A stretch of 7,933 nt of DNA, taken from contig JAKBGP010000089.1 in the NCBI GenBank assembly GCA_021833045.1, positions 1 to 7,933 of the forward strand, in the 5' to 3' direction. The stretch is from Thermoplasmata archaeon. Its GTDB lineage: Archaea; Thermoplasmatota; Thermoplasmata; Thermoplasmatales; Thermoplasmataceae. The notes below the pieces were generated by a model. The model saw only the letters and a list, made by a program, of their open reading frames with translations. It was not told where the DNA came from and did not search any database. Below, piece by piece: positions 1-6,135 of the stretch; position 1 is the stretch's first letter, and the number at the start of each line of letters is the position of its first letter. The translations under genes were made by a program, and so were the position numbers.

Positions 1-191
1 TGAGAAATCACAGGTCCAGTGGACTTGTGGAAAAAAACTTTATCGACGGATTTGAAGCAATGCCCAGCTTCAATCATACCAGAGGCAGTATCAAACGGTT
101 GATGCGTCTCTCTGGAGTGGTGAATTATAAGATATTTCTCGATAATTTTGGAGGAAGAAAAAGGCTAATTCTGGAAATAGTAAAAATTTGA
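1..191 (+). CDS. C-terminal end of an unrecognised protein (5' truncated by window edge)
   Basis: An open frame whose first complete codon is at base 3 runs without a stop to TGA at 189-191 and encodes 62 residues. The start lies outside the window. The peptide is basic and mixed hydrophobic/charged, with a segment reading SFNHTRGSIKRLMRLSG and an end reading GGRKRLILEIVKI. There is no membrane segment, zinc-binding cysteine cluster or recognisable catalytic motif. It looks like the end of a folded soluble domain, not a disordered tail, because the last 20 residues alternate hydrophobic and charged positions like a final beta-strand. I do not recognise the family. Codon use (AGA/AGG, ATA, AAA) matches the neighbouring genes, which supports a genuine native gene end. 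The other two plus frames are closed early by stops. Confidence 0.6.
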   Translation, partial: RNHRSSGLVEKNFIDGFEAMPSFNHTRGSIKRLMRLSGVVNYKIFLDNFGGRKRLILEIVKI

Positions 192-286
192 TTGAAATCG
201 AGCAAAAATATTAACACGTGTAAGATCTAAATTACCGTTTGAGAATGTTTAACTATCACCATAAAGCATCTAATCACATTAATTCA

Positions 287-295
287 TTATAAATT
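287..295 (+). promoter_or_regulatory. TATA-like box in the gene-free stretch before tRNA-Thr
   Basis: TTATAAATT stands out in the 192-394 interval as an archaeal TATA-like element. The only ATG at a plausible distance is at 320, about 29 bases away, and it opens a 50-codon frame that runs antisense through the tRNA, so it is not a credible gene. The box could drive an unannotated non-coding transcript, or it could simply reflect base composition. Apart from this box and the tRNA 3' T-tracts, I see nothing in 192-394. Confidence 0.2.
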
Positions 296-348
296 AAAGT
301 GCATCAAAATAGGGAAAAAATGAGCATTGATATTACATACACTTACAG

Positions 349-376
349 AAAAATGAAAATCAGTCAAAATCAAAAA
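349..376 (-). terminator. T-rich terminator downstream of tRNA-Thr
   Basis: Read on the minus strand, the tRNA 3' end is followed after about 18 bases by four T-tracts of 5, 4, 4 and 5 bases (plus-strand A-runs at 372-376, 366-369, 356-359 and 349-353). Archaeal RNA polymerase terminates at such oligo-T tracts without needing a hairpin. The placement straight after a stable RNA gene supports the call. The AT-rich background weakens it. Confidence 0.4.
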
Positions 377-394
377 TTCACTATTTTACCTATA

Positions 395-467
395 AGCCAC
401 TGGAGGGATTTGAACCCCCGACCTGCTGATTACAAATCAGCTGCTCTACCTACTAAGCCACAGTGGC
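395..467 (-). tRNA. tRNA-Thr, anticodon UGU
   Basis: The minus strand folds into a complete 73-base cloverleaf. The acceptor stem GCCACTG pairs with CAGTGGC over all seven positions. The D-stem GCTT/GAGC encloses an eight-base loop. The anticodon stem GCTGA/TCAGC holds the loop TTTGTAA, which places anticodon TGT at plus-strand 432-434 and so decodes ACA and probably other ACN threonine codons. A five-base variable loop follows, then a T-arm of GGGGG and CCCTC around TTCAAAT. The discriminator base is T, as is usual for archaeal tRNA-Thr. CCA is not encoded and would be added by the CCA-adding enzyme. There is no intron: the anticodon loop is seven bases and standard numbering fits without gaps. 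The gene stands alone between the left partial gene and the divergently transcribed peptidase gene. Confidence 0.97.
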
Positions 468-496
468 GTTAAACTGGTAATCTTTCTTATTAGAAA

Positions 497-504
497 TACT
501 TTAA
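497..504 (-). promoter_or_regulatory. Candidate TATA box for tRNA-Thr
   Basis: On the minus strand TTAAAGTA is centred about 33 bases before the first tRNA base, which would put transcription start about 7-8 bases ahead of the mature 5' end. That is a usual distance for an archaeal tRNA gene with a short leader removed by RNase P. The box overlaps one arm of a small inverted repeat, TTAAGA (501-506) and TCTTAA (511-516) with an AAAA spacer. The sequence is not a strong consensus. Confidence 0.4.
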
Positions 505-543
505 GAAAAATCTTAAGACAGTAGTAACTAATTTAATGGTCAA

Positions 544-601
544 TCGCATTTTTTCAATTAATTAAAACGCTATATTTAGCCATATAATAAAAGCAATGCG
601 A
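544..601. repeat. Spaced 7-bp inverted repeat upstream of the peptidase gene
   Basis: TCGCATT at 544-550 is the exact reverse complement of AATGCGA at 595-601. Inside these arms TTTT (551-554) can pair with AAAA (589-592) if GC at 593-594 bulges out, giving a possible 11-bp interrupted stem around a 34-base AT-rich loop. The repeat ends 50 bases before the peptidase ATG and 21 bases before its TATA-like box. It could be a looped operator, or a structured RNA if the region is transcribed, or chance. The GC-containing arms are notable within a very AT-rich spacer. Confidence 0.3.
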
Positions 602-622
602 GGTATCGTGAATCTTAAATAA

Positions 623-631
623 TTATAAATA
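623..631 (+). promoter_or_regulatory. TATA box of the S9 peptidase gene (leaderless)
   Basis: TTATAAATA lies about 25 bases before the ATG at 652. Archaeal transcription starts roughly 22-27 bases after the box centre, so the mRNA would begin at or next to the start codon. No Shine-Dalgarno sequence precedes the ATG, which fits leaderless translation. An earlier ATG at 642 is in another frame and cannot be an alternative start for this gene. Confidence 0.6.
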
Positions 632-651
632 TAAGAAATCAATGGTTCCAG

Positions 652-2484
652 ATGTCAAGAGAACCAGTTATTGAAAGCATTTTCGATCTAAGTACCATAA
701 CCGGGAAAACTGTGAGTGGTGATGGAAAGTTATTAAGTTATGTACTGGGTCAGGGATATAAGGAATTTAAGAAAACTCAGGAAAATAAAATTATCTTGAA
801 AAATATCGACTCTGGGTCTGAAGAATCTATATCAGAATCTGGTCATCAACTTTCTCTTCCTAAATTTTCTATGGACGATAAGTATCTATCATATATTTCA
901 GGAACGGACGATAGCTGGAATCTTCATATAAGGAATTTAATGGAGAAAGCTGAAATGGAATTAAAGTGCCCTGGGAGCCCAATAGACTATAGGTGGGGAA
1001 AAGATAATGAGATCATTATGCTCACGTCCCCTATCTCAAAGGATAAAATCGAGAAGGCAGAAGATGGTCATTTCTTTGAAGAAACTGATGAAAAGAATAG
1101 AATATTCAAACTCAGGTTAACAGAAGGATTCAGTGAAATAAAGGATACTCCTCAGGTATGGGAATTCGATTATAAAAGTGGCAAGATTTACGCAGTTTCA
1201 TCGGATTCACCAAGAGAAGGGAGCTGGTTCGAGAATTATCTGGCTGAAATAAGTATGAATGGATCGTGGAAAAAGATCTACAGTCCCGGTAATGGGCAGG
1301 TTGCACTACCATCACTTTCAAATGATGGTTCGAGACTAAGTTTTGTGGAATCTATATGGAGTGATAGAGGTGTAACGGCAGGGGATCTAATGTTTCTTGA
1401 AACGGCATCAGGTAAAGTTACAAACATAAGTCAGGATACAGAAAAAAGCTACAGTGGATCCAGGTGGGATGAGAATGGAAATCTTCTTGCAATTTGTCAG
1501 GAAAAGGAATATTTCATGATAGAGAGATTTTCTAGTGGAAATTCTGAAATATTATGGAAAAAGAGAGGAAGTGTAGGCCCAGGCATGGCTCCAGATTTTG
1601 TTTACACTTCAGGAAAGGTATTCATAGAGTTTTCGGACCAGAACAATCCATCTGAGATTGTTGCAGTAAATATTGGTGATAGAAATGATAAACAGATCAC
1701 AGCAAACAATGAGAAAATGAAGGACATAAAGGCCTATGAATGGAAATCTGTATCATGGAAATCCATTGATGGTCTTGAGATAAATGGTTTCCTGAGAAAT
1801 CCGGGAAAGAACTTGCCAACTCTTGTGATCGTTCATGGAGGACCAACAGGTTCTGTAAAGGAAACATTCATGGACAGGTATTCATACCTTCTTCCTGAGG
1901 GGTACTCCATTTTCATGCCAAATTTTAGGGGTAGTACAGGAAGAGGAAGGAAATTTGCAGGATTGAACTTTGGTGACATGGGAGGCATGGATATGCATGA
2001 TGTGCTGTCAGGTGTTCAATTCTTGATTAAGGAAGGATATTCCGACAGGAATAAAATAGCAATCACAGGTGGTTCCTATGGTGGATTCATGACTCAATGG
2101 GCAATCACGCAAACGGACATTTTCAGGTCAGCGATTGCTCTCTTCGGAATTTCTGACTGGATCAGTTTTCATGGTACAACAAATATCCCTGAATGGGATG
2201 AAATTCAGTACGATCAGAAAGCACTTGAGTTTGATAAATTTTTAAAGTTCTCACCTCTCAGGTACGTAAAGAACATAAAGACTCCACTTCTCATAATGCA
2301 TGGAGAATCTGATCCATGTGTTCCAGTAGGCCAGTCATTCCAGTTCTACAGAGCTCTAAAGGAAAATGGAAAGGATGTAAGATTGCTTCTATTTCCCAGA
2401 GAAGGTCACGGTTTTACGGAAAAGGAACATATACTACAATTCATGAAGGAAACAAGGAACTTTCTTGAAAAAACAATGAATTAA
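652..2484 (+). CDS. S9-family serine peptidase (acylaminoacyl-peptidase / prolyl-oligopeptidase type)
   Basis: This predicted peptidase removes acyl-amino acids or cleaves short peptides in the cytosol. Its 610 residues match the two-domain S9 plan. Residues about 1-355 form a beta-propeller-like region with repeated strand patterns such as LSLPKFSMDDKYLSYIS and LPSLSNDGSRLSFVES. Residues about 363-610 form an alpha/beta-hydrolase domain. The predicted catalytic triad is intact: Ser475 in GGSYGG, Asp554 in HGESDP, and His586 in REGHGF. HGGP at 395-398 and the following NFRGSTGRG are the usual oxyanion-hole and conserved S9C segments. There is no signal peptide or membrane helix, so it should be intracellular, where the propeller limits access to small peptides. 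The start is the first in-frame ATG and sits about 25 bases after a TATA-like box. The S9C (acylaminoacyl-peptidase-like) assignment is from motifs; the exact substrate cannot be read from sequence. Confidence 0.93.
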   Translation: MSREPVIESIFDLSTITGKTVSGDGKLLSYVLGQGYKEFKKTQENKIILKNIDSGSEESISESGHQLSLPKFSMDDKYLSYISGTDDSWNLHIRNLMEKAEMELKCPGSPIDYRWGKDNEIIMLTSPISKDKIEKAEDGHFFEETDEKNRIFKLRLTEGFSEIKDTPQVWEFDYKSGKIYAVSSDSPREGSWFENYLAEISMNGSWKKIYSPGNGQVALPSLSNDGSRLSFVESIWSDRGVTAGDLMFLETASGKVTNISQDTEKSYSGSRWDENGNLLAICQEKEYFMIERFSSGNSEILWKKRGSVGPGMAPDFVYTSGKVFIEFSDQNNPSEIVAVNIGDRNDKQITANNEKMKDIKAYEWKSVSWKSIDGLEINGFLRNPGKNLPTLVIVHGGPTGSVKETFMDRYSYLLPEGYSIFMPNFRGSTGRGRKFAGLNFGDMGGMDMHDVLSGVQFLIKEGYSDRNKIAITGGSYGGFMTQWAITQTDIFRSAIALFGISDWISFHGTTNIPEWDEIQYDQKALEFDKFLKFSPLRYVKNIKTPLLIMHGESDPCVPVGQSFQFYRALKENGKDVRLLLFPREGHGFTEKEHILQFMKETRNFLEKTMN

Positions 2485-2542
2485 AATCAATTCTAACCAA
2501 ATAACCATTTTAGTTATTAAATGAAATAGAATTATACTATAG

Positions 2543-2549
2543 TTTAAAT
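2543..2549 (+). promoter_or_regulatory. TATA box of the DUF998 gene (leaderless)
   Basis: TTTAAAT is centred 25 bases before the ATG at 2571, inside the 86-base gap after the peptidase stop. This implies an independent, leaderless transcript instead of an operon with the peptidase. No Shine-Dalgarno sequence is present. Confidence 0.5.
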
Positions 2550-2570
2550 TGTATAATCTACTGATATTTT

Positions 2571-3152
2571 ATGGCATCAAATAATAAAAGTTTCAAATAT
2601 GGGGGGTTGTTCCTCTTCATAGGTATAGCCCAATTTTTCATATTCTTGAATATAGCTGCTTTTGTGGACAAGGGATACAGTATCTCAAACAACACCATAA
2701 GTCATCTGGGAATCGACAGTACTCCCTATATTTTTGATATCAGCATAATTGTTCTTGGTATATTTGAGGTGCTATCTGGAATATTTCTAAAGAAATATTC
2801 TATGGGATTAACAGTATCACTTATACTATCTGGAATAGGAGCAGCAGGTGTTGGAATATTCAACGAACACTTTGGAGATATCCATCTCATATTTGCACTG
2901 TTTGCCTTCGTGTTTGCATCAATAGCTTCATTTTTTGTGCTTTTCAAAAAGAAAGATGGAATGGCAATCATATGGGCCATTCTTGGAGCATTTGGTCTGG
3001 TAGCTTTAATACTCTTCACTCTAACTATAGAAGTTTCAAAATACTATGATCTGGGACTTGGGGTAGGGGGAATAGAACGATTGATACTGATTCCGAATAT
3101 AATTTGGGCTCTAGCGTTTGGTGGGAGTCTCTACTATTCAGGCAAAAACTGA
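2571..3152 (+). CDS. DUF998-family six-helix integral membrane protein
   Basis: This is a 193-residue, very hydrophobic protein with six likely transmembrane segments, at about residues 11-32, 53-73, 77-97, 104-125, 130-152 and 169-188. Several features match DUF998 (PF06197). The loop after helix 1 carries SISNNTISHLG, the family's conserved polar Ser-x-Leu-Gly-type segment. Helix 4 begins with a conserved His (H105). The last helix begins GGIERLILIPNIIW, the characteristic Gly-x-Glu-Arg/Pro pattern. A short Lys-rich loop (KKK at 126-128) favours a cytoplasmic position between helices 4 and 5. The function of the family is not established. The conserved charged residues next to helices suggest an enzyme or channel-like role, not a mere scaffold, but that is inference. 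It has its own TATA-like box, and neither neighbour suggests a shared pathway. Confidence 0.88.
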   Translation: MASNNKSFKYGGLFLFIGIAQFFIFLNIAAFVDKGYSISNNTISHLGIDSTPYIFDISIIVLGIFEVLSGIFLKKYSMGLTVSLILSGIGAAGVGIFNEHFGDIHLIFALFAFVFASIASFFVLFKKKDGMAIIWAILGAFGLVALILFTLTIEVSKYYDLGLGVGGIERLILIPNIIWALAFGGSLYYSGKN

Positions 3153-3215
3153 AAAATAAATTTCATAAACAACATGCAGGAACCATCAAAACACTCCTTA
3201 TTAGGCAAAGAAGAG

Positions 3216-3225
3216 TTATTAAACT
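3216..3225 (+). promoter_or_regulatory. TATA box of hutU (leaderless)
   Basis: TTATTAAACT is centred about 23 bases before the ATG at 3244 and is preceded by the purine-rich AAGAAGAG, which resembles a TFB-recognition element (BRE). No Shine-Dalgarno sequence occurs between the box and the ATG. The rest of the 91-base gap after the DUF998 gene shows no clear operator. Confidence 0.5.
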
Positions 3226-3243
3226 AATTTTCCTTACACAATT

Positions 3244-4917
3244 ATGAGAGAATATAAAGAAATAAGGGCTCCAAGAGGTAAAAAATTAAATGCAAGGGGA
3301 TGGCAGCAGGAAGCCGCACTTCGTTTACTTATGAACAATCTCGATCCAGAAGTTGCAAAGGACCCGGAAAACCTTATAGTTTATGGAGGGAAGGGAAAGG
3401 CTGCAAGGACATGGAAGGATTTTGATGAAATCGTTGCAATGCTGAAAGAACTTTACAACGACGAAACACTACTGATCCAGTCAGGCAAGCCAGTAGGTGC
3501 TTTCAAGACAACAAAGGAAGCACCACGTGTTCTTATTGTCAACGCCCAGATAGTTCCAAAATGGGCAACCGATGATATATTCTGGGATCTGGAAAAGAGA
3601 GGTCTCACAATGTTTGGGCAGATGACTGCAGGTTCATGGATATACATAGGAAGTCAGGGTGTTCTTCAGGGTACATACGAAACATTGCACGCAATGGCCA
3701 AGAAGGATTTCAATCAGCCGGATCTCACAGGAAAATGGGTTCTCACAGCTGGCCTTGGAGAGATGGGCGGTGCCCAGCCTCTGGCAATTACAATGAATAA
3801 TGGTGTTGGCTTAGTTGTAGATGTAGATCAGGAGAAAATAGATAGAAGATTGAAAGGAAAATATCTTGATGTTCAGGCAAAGGATCTTGACGATGCTCTT
3901 AGGATTAAGGATGAATACGTGCAGAAGAAAAAACCCATATCAATCGGTCTGCTTGGAAATGCTGCAACGATTTTCGATGAGCTTGCAAGAAAGAAAATAG
4001 TTCCAGATGTGGTAACGGATCAGACAGCAGCCCATGACCTGAACTTAGGTTACATACCAGAAGGATATACCGTTGAAAGTGCTGCAAAGTTTAGGGAAGA
4101 GGATTTCGAGGCATACAGAAAGAAGGTTTATGAATCCATAGTAAAGGAAGTTAGGGCGATACTGAAGATGAAGGAATATGGTTCTAAAGTTTTTGATTAT
4201 GGAAACAACCTGAGAACCAGAGCAAAGGAAGGTGGAGAAAGCAGGGCATTTGAGATACAGGGATACGTGCCGGCATATATTAGAGATTTATTTGCAGTTG
4301 GTTCCGGTCCGTTTAGATGGGTTGCCCTATCTGGTGATCCGGAAGATATTTACAAGCTTGACGAGGCAATTTCATATCATCTAGGATATAATGATCACCT
4401 CGTGAAATGGTTGAAACTTGCAAGGGAAAAGGTAAAGTTCCAGGGGTTACCGGCAAGGATATGTTACGCCGCCTATGGAGAAAGAGAAAAAATAGGTCTC
4501 ATAATGAACGACATGGTAAAGGATGGAGATCTTTCGGCCCCAATTGCGATCGGTAGAGATCACCACGACACGGGTTCTGTTGCATCTCCATACAGGGAAA
4601 CAGAAAACATGAAGGATGGTTCTGATGCCATTGCAGACTGGCCCATACTTAACGCTCTACTAAACACTGCATCTGGAGCAACATGGGTTTCAGTACATCA
4701 TGGTGGAGGTACAGGAATAGGTAACGCAATCCATTCCGGTTTTGTACTTGTTGCCGATGGAACAAAGGAAGCAGAGGATAAAATTAAAAGGGTACTCAAT
4801 GCAGACCCCGGAATTGGAGTTATAAGACATGCGGATGCGGGATATGAATCATCGAAGGAGTTACTGAGAAAGGGGGTAAAATTTAAGATTCCATACTACG
4901 GCGAAGAAGAGAAATAA
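3244..4917 (+). CDS. hutU: Urocanate hydratase (urocanase)
   Basis: Urocanase converts urocanate to 4-imidazolone-5-propionate, the second step of histidine breakdown, in the cytosol with tightly bound NAD+. At 557 residues this is the normal full length. Conserved blocks occur in family order: IRAPRG and [18 protein letters not shown] near the start, [12 protein letters not shown] (47-57), [15 protein letters not shown] (125-139), the nucleotide-binding [14 protein letters not shown] (168-181), [12 protein letters not shown] (259-270), [11 protein letters not shown] (340-350), [16 protein letters not shown] (354-369), [13 protein letters not shown] (437-449), and [17 protein letters not shown] (477-493). 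Cys407 in ARICYAAYG aligns with the active-site cysteine of the bacterial enzyme. The ATG start places the N-terminus at the expected spot and lies about 23 bases after a TATA-like box. No hutH, hutI or formimidoyl-transfer gene is adjacent, so the pathway genes must lie elsewhere if they exist. Codon use resembles the neighbours, so any transfer from bacteria would be old. Confidence 0.97.
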   Translation: MREYKEIRAPRGKKLNARGWQQEAALRLLMNNLDPEVAKDPENLIVYGGKGKAARTWKDFDEIVAMLKELYNDETLLIQSGKPVGAFKTTKEAPRVLIVNAQIVPKWATDDIFWDLEKRGLTMFGQMTAGSWIYIGSQGVLQGTYETLHAMAKKDFNQPDLTGKWVLTAGLGEMGGAQPLAITMNNGVGLVVDVDQEKIDRRLKGKYLDVQAKDLDDALRIKDEYVQKKKPISIGLLGNAATIFDELARKKIVPDVVTDQTAAHDLNLGYIPEGYTVESAAKFREEDFEAYRKKVYESIVKEVRAILKMKEYGSKVFDYGNNLRTRAKEGGESRAFEIQGYVPAYIRDLFAVGSGPFRWVALSGDPEDIYKLDEAISYHLGYNDHLVKWLKLAREKVKFQGLPARICYAAYGEREKIGLIMNDMVKDGDLSAPIAIGRDHHDTGSVASPYRETENMKDGSDAIADWPILNALLNTASGATWVSVHHGGGTGIGNAIHSGFVLVADGTKEAEDKIKRVLNADPGIGVIRHADAGYESSKELLRKGVKFKIPYYGEEEK

Positions 4918-4925
4918 TCCGCATT

Positions 4926-4943
4926 ATAGATCTTATAATCTAT
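4926..4943. repeat. 6-bp inverted repeat just after hutU
   Basis: ATAGAT (4926-4931) and ATCTAT (4938-4943) are exact reverse complements separated by CTTATA, starting 9 bases after the hutU stop. As RNA it would be a weak AT-rich stem and no T-run follows directly, so it is a poor intrinsic terminator. As DNA it could be a dimeric regulator site, but it lies over 70 bases upstream of the most likely promoter of the next gene. A second TATA-like box (TTATAAA, 4953-4959) sits 9 bases beyond it, so an operator for a longer transcript is possible. Confidence 0.25.
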
Positions 4944-5018
4944 CACGGGAAGTTATAAACCAAATGAAGAAAATATAGGTTTTATCTATTTTCCTCCACA
5001 TCTTCTATATACTCAATA

Positions 5019-5028
5019 TTTTTAATAT
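5019..5028 (+). promoter_or_regulatory. TATA box of the nucleotidyltransferase gene (near-leaderless)
   Basis: TTTTTAATAT is centred about 23 bases before the ATG at 5047. The nearer ATG at 5031 is in another frame and stops after two codons. The gene's own frame is closed by TGA at 5032-5034, so 5047 is the first usable start. A second candidate box (TTATAAA, 4953-4959) would give a leader of roughly 65 bases. Confidence 0.45.
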
Positions 5029-5046
5029 TAATGAGTATGTAGAACT

Positions 5047-6135
5047 ATGTCTCTAAAGGGAGTTTTAATGGCCGGTGGAAGAGGAACAAGGCTGAGGCCA
5101 ATAACCTATGCAATACCTAAACCACTGGTACCCATTGCTGGTATACCATGTATGGAATACCCAATTAGATCGTTTGCACAGGCTGGCATTGAAGATATCA
5201 TAGTTACTACAGGATATAAATTCGAAGCACTGATCTCAGGATTGATAAAAACAAAGCACCAGAAGCAGAGTATACTGTATTCTGTAGAGAGAGAACCAGC
5301 AGGAACCGCAGGTTCTGTAAAAATGGTTGAGGGTTTTCTGAATGATACCTTTGTTGTAGCAAGTGGAGATGTTCTTGCTGACTTTGATATAGAAGAGGCG
5401 GTGAGGTCACACAGGGAGAGTGGAAAGATTGCAACCATAGTACTAACTGAAGTTGAAGATCCAACGCAGTTTGGTATTGTTGAGGATAAAAATAATATTG
5501 TTAAGAGATTCCTTGAGAAACCTACTGCTGCTGAGGTTTTTACAAATATGGTGAATGCAGGAATATATATTCTTGAACCAGAAATATTCAATCATATACC
5601 TGAAGATCAAACTTATGACTTTGCTAAGGAACTCTTTCCCAAACTATTAAGAGAAGGGGTTGAGATAAATACTTATCACGGCAAGGGGGCATGGCTTGAT
5701 ACAGGAAGACCCAGGGAACTTATTCTTGCAAACCAGCTGATGTCTGAAAAGTATGGTAATGAAATAAATGAGACCAATTTTAAAGGGAAAATGATAATCA
5801 GGGAAAGACCTGCAGGATCAGATTTTACTGTTACAGGAAGTTGCTATATAGGAGAAGGAGTTAAAATTGGAAAGAATGCCTTAATAGAGAATTCAACAGT
5901 TTATGATAACGCGGTAATAGCAGAGAACTGCAATGTCAGGGATTCAATAATATTTGAAAACTGTAGTATAGGGAAGAAATCTACTGTTTCAAAATCGGTA
6001 ATAATGAAAGGGACTTCCATTGGAAAGGATTGTGAGGTAATAGAGAGCGCTCTCTCATCAAACATAAATATACAGGACGGGTCAAGAATTTATAATGTAT
6101 CTCTTTCTTCTGAAAGTAATAATAGCCTGGATTAG
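5047..6135 (+). CDS. Sugar-1-phosphate nucleotidyltransferase with left-handed beta-helix domain (GMPP-like)
   Basis: This enzyme joins a sugar 1-phosphate to an NTP, giving an NDP-sugar for glycan or glycolipid synthesis. In its 362 residues, positions 1-235 form the nucleotidyltransferase domain. This carries the signature MAGGRGTRLRPIT (8-20), KPLVPI (25-30), EREPAGTAGS (81-90) contacting nucleotide and sugar, GD (107-108) for metal binding, FGIVED (142-147), EKP (157-159), NAGIYIL (170-176), and WLDTG (216-220) with the second metal-ligand aspartate. Residues about 260-350 are imperfect hexapeptide repeats (YIGEGVKIGKNALIENSTVYDNAVI and onward) of a left-handed beta-helix, usually used for oligomerisation or allostery. 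The architecture resembles mannose-1-phosphate guanylyltransferase, but archaeal homologues also include UTP- and dTTP-specific enzymes, so donor and sugar remain unassigned. Its stop overlaps that of the converging coiled-coil gene by 4 bases. Confidence 0.93.
   Translation: MSLKGVLMAGGRGTRLRPITYAIPKPLVPIAGIPCMEYPIRSFAQAGIEDIIVTTGYKFEALISGLIKTKHQKQSILYSVEREPAGTAGSVKMVEGFLNDTFVVASGDVLADFDIEEAVRSHRESGKIATIVLTEVEDPTQFGIVEDKNNIVKRFLEKPTAAEVFTNMVNAGIYILEPEIFNHIPEDQTYDFAKELFPKLLREGVEINTYHGKGAWLDTGRPRELILANQLMSEKYGNEINETNFKGKMIIRERPAGSDFTVTGSCYIGEGVKIGKNALIENSTVYDNAVIAENCNVRDSIIFENCSIGKKSTVSKSVIMKGTSIGKDCEVIESALSSNINIQDGSRIYNVSLSSESNNSLD

Noticed and set aside
320..472. A 50-codon plus-strand open frame starting at ATG 320
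   Set aside because: Two thirds of it is the reverse complement of the tRNA-Thr gene, reading HWRDLNPRPADYKSAAL, a well-known artefact of translating tRNA antisense strands. No independent evidence supports it.
5106..5591. A 161-codon minus-strand open frame inside the nucleotidyltransferase gene
   Set aside because: It is fully overlapped by a gene with clear family motifs, is rich in Ser/Thr/Ile as expected of a reverse-frame shadow, and has no promoter or recognisable domain.
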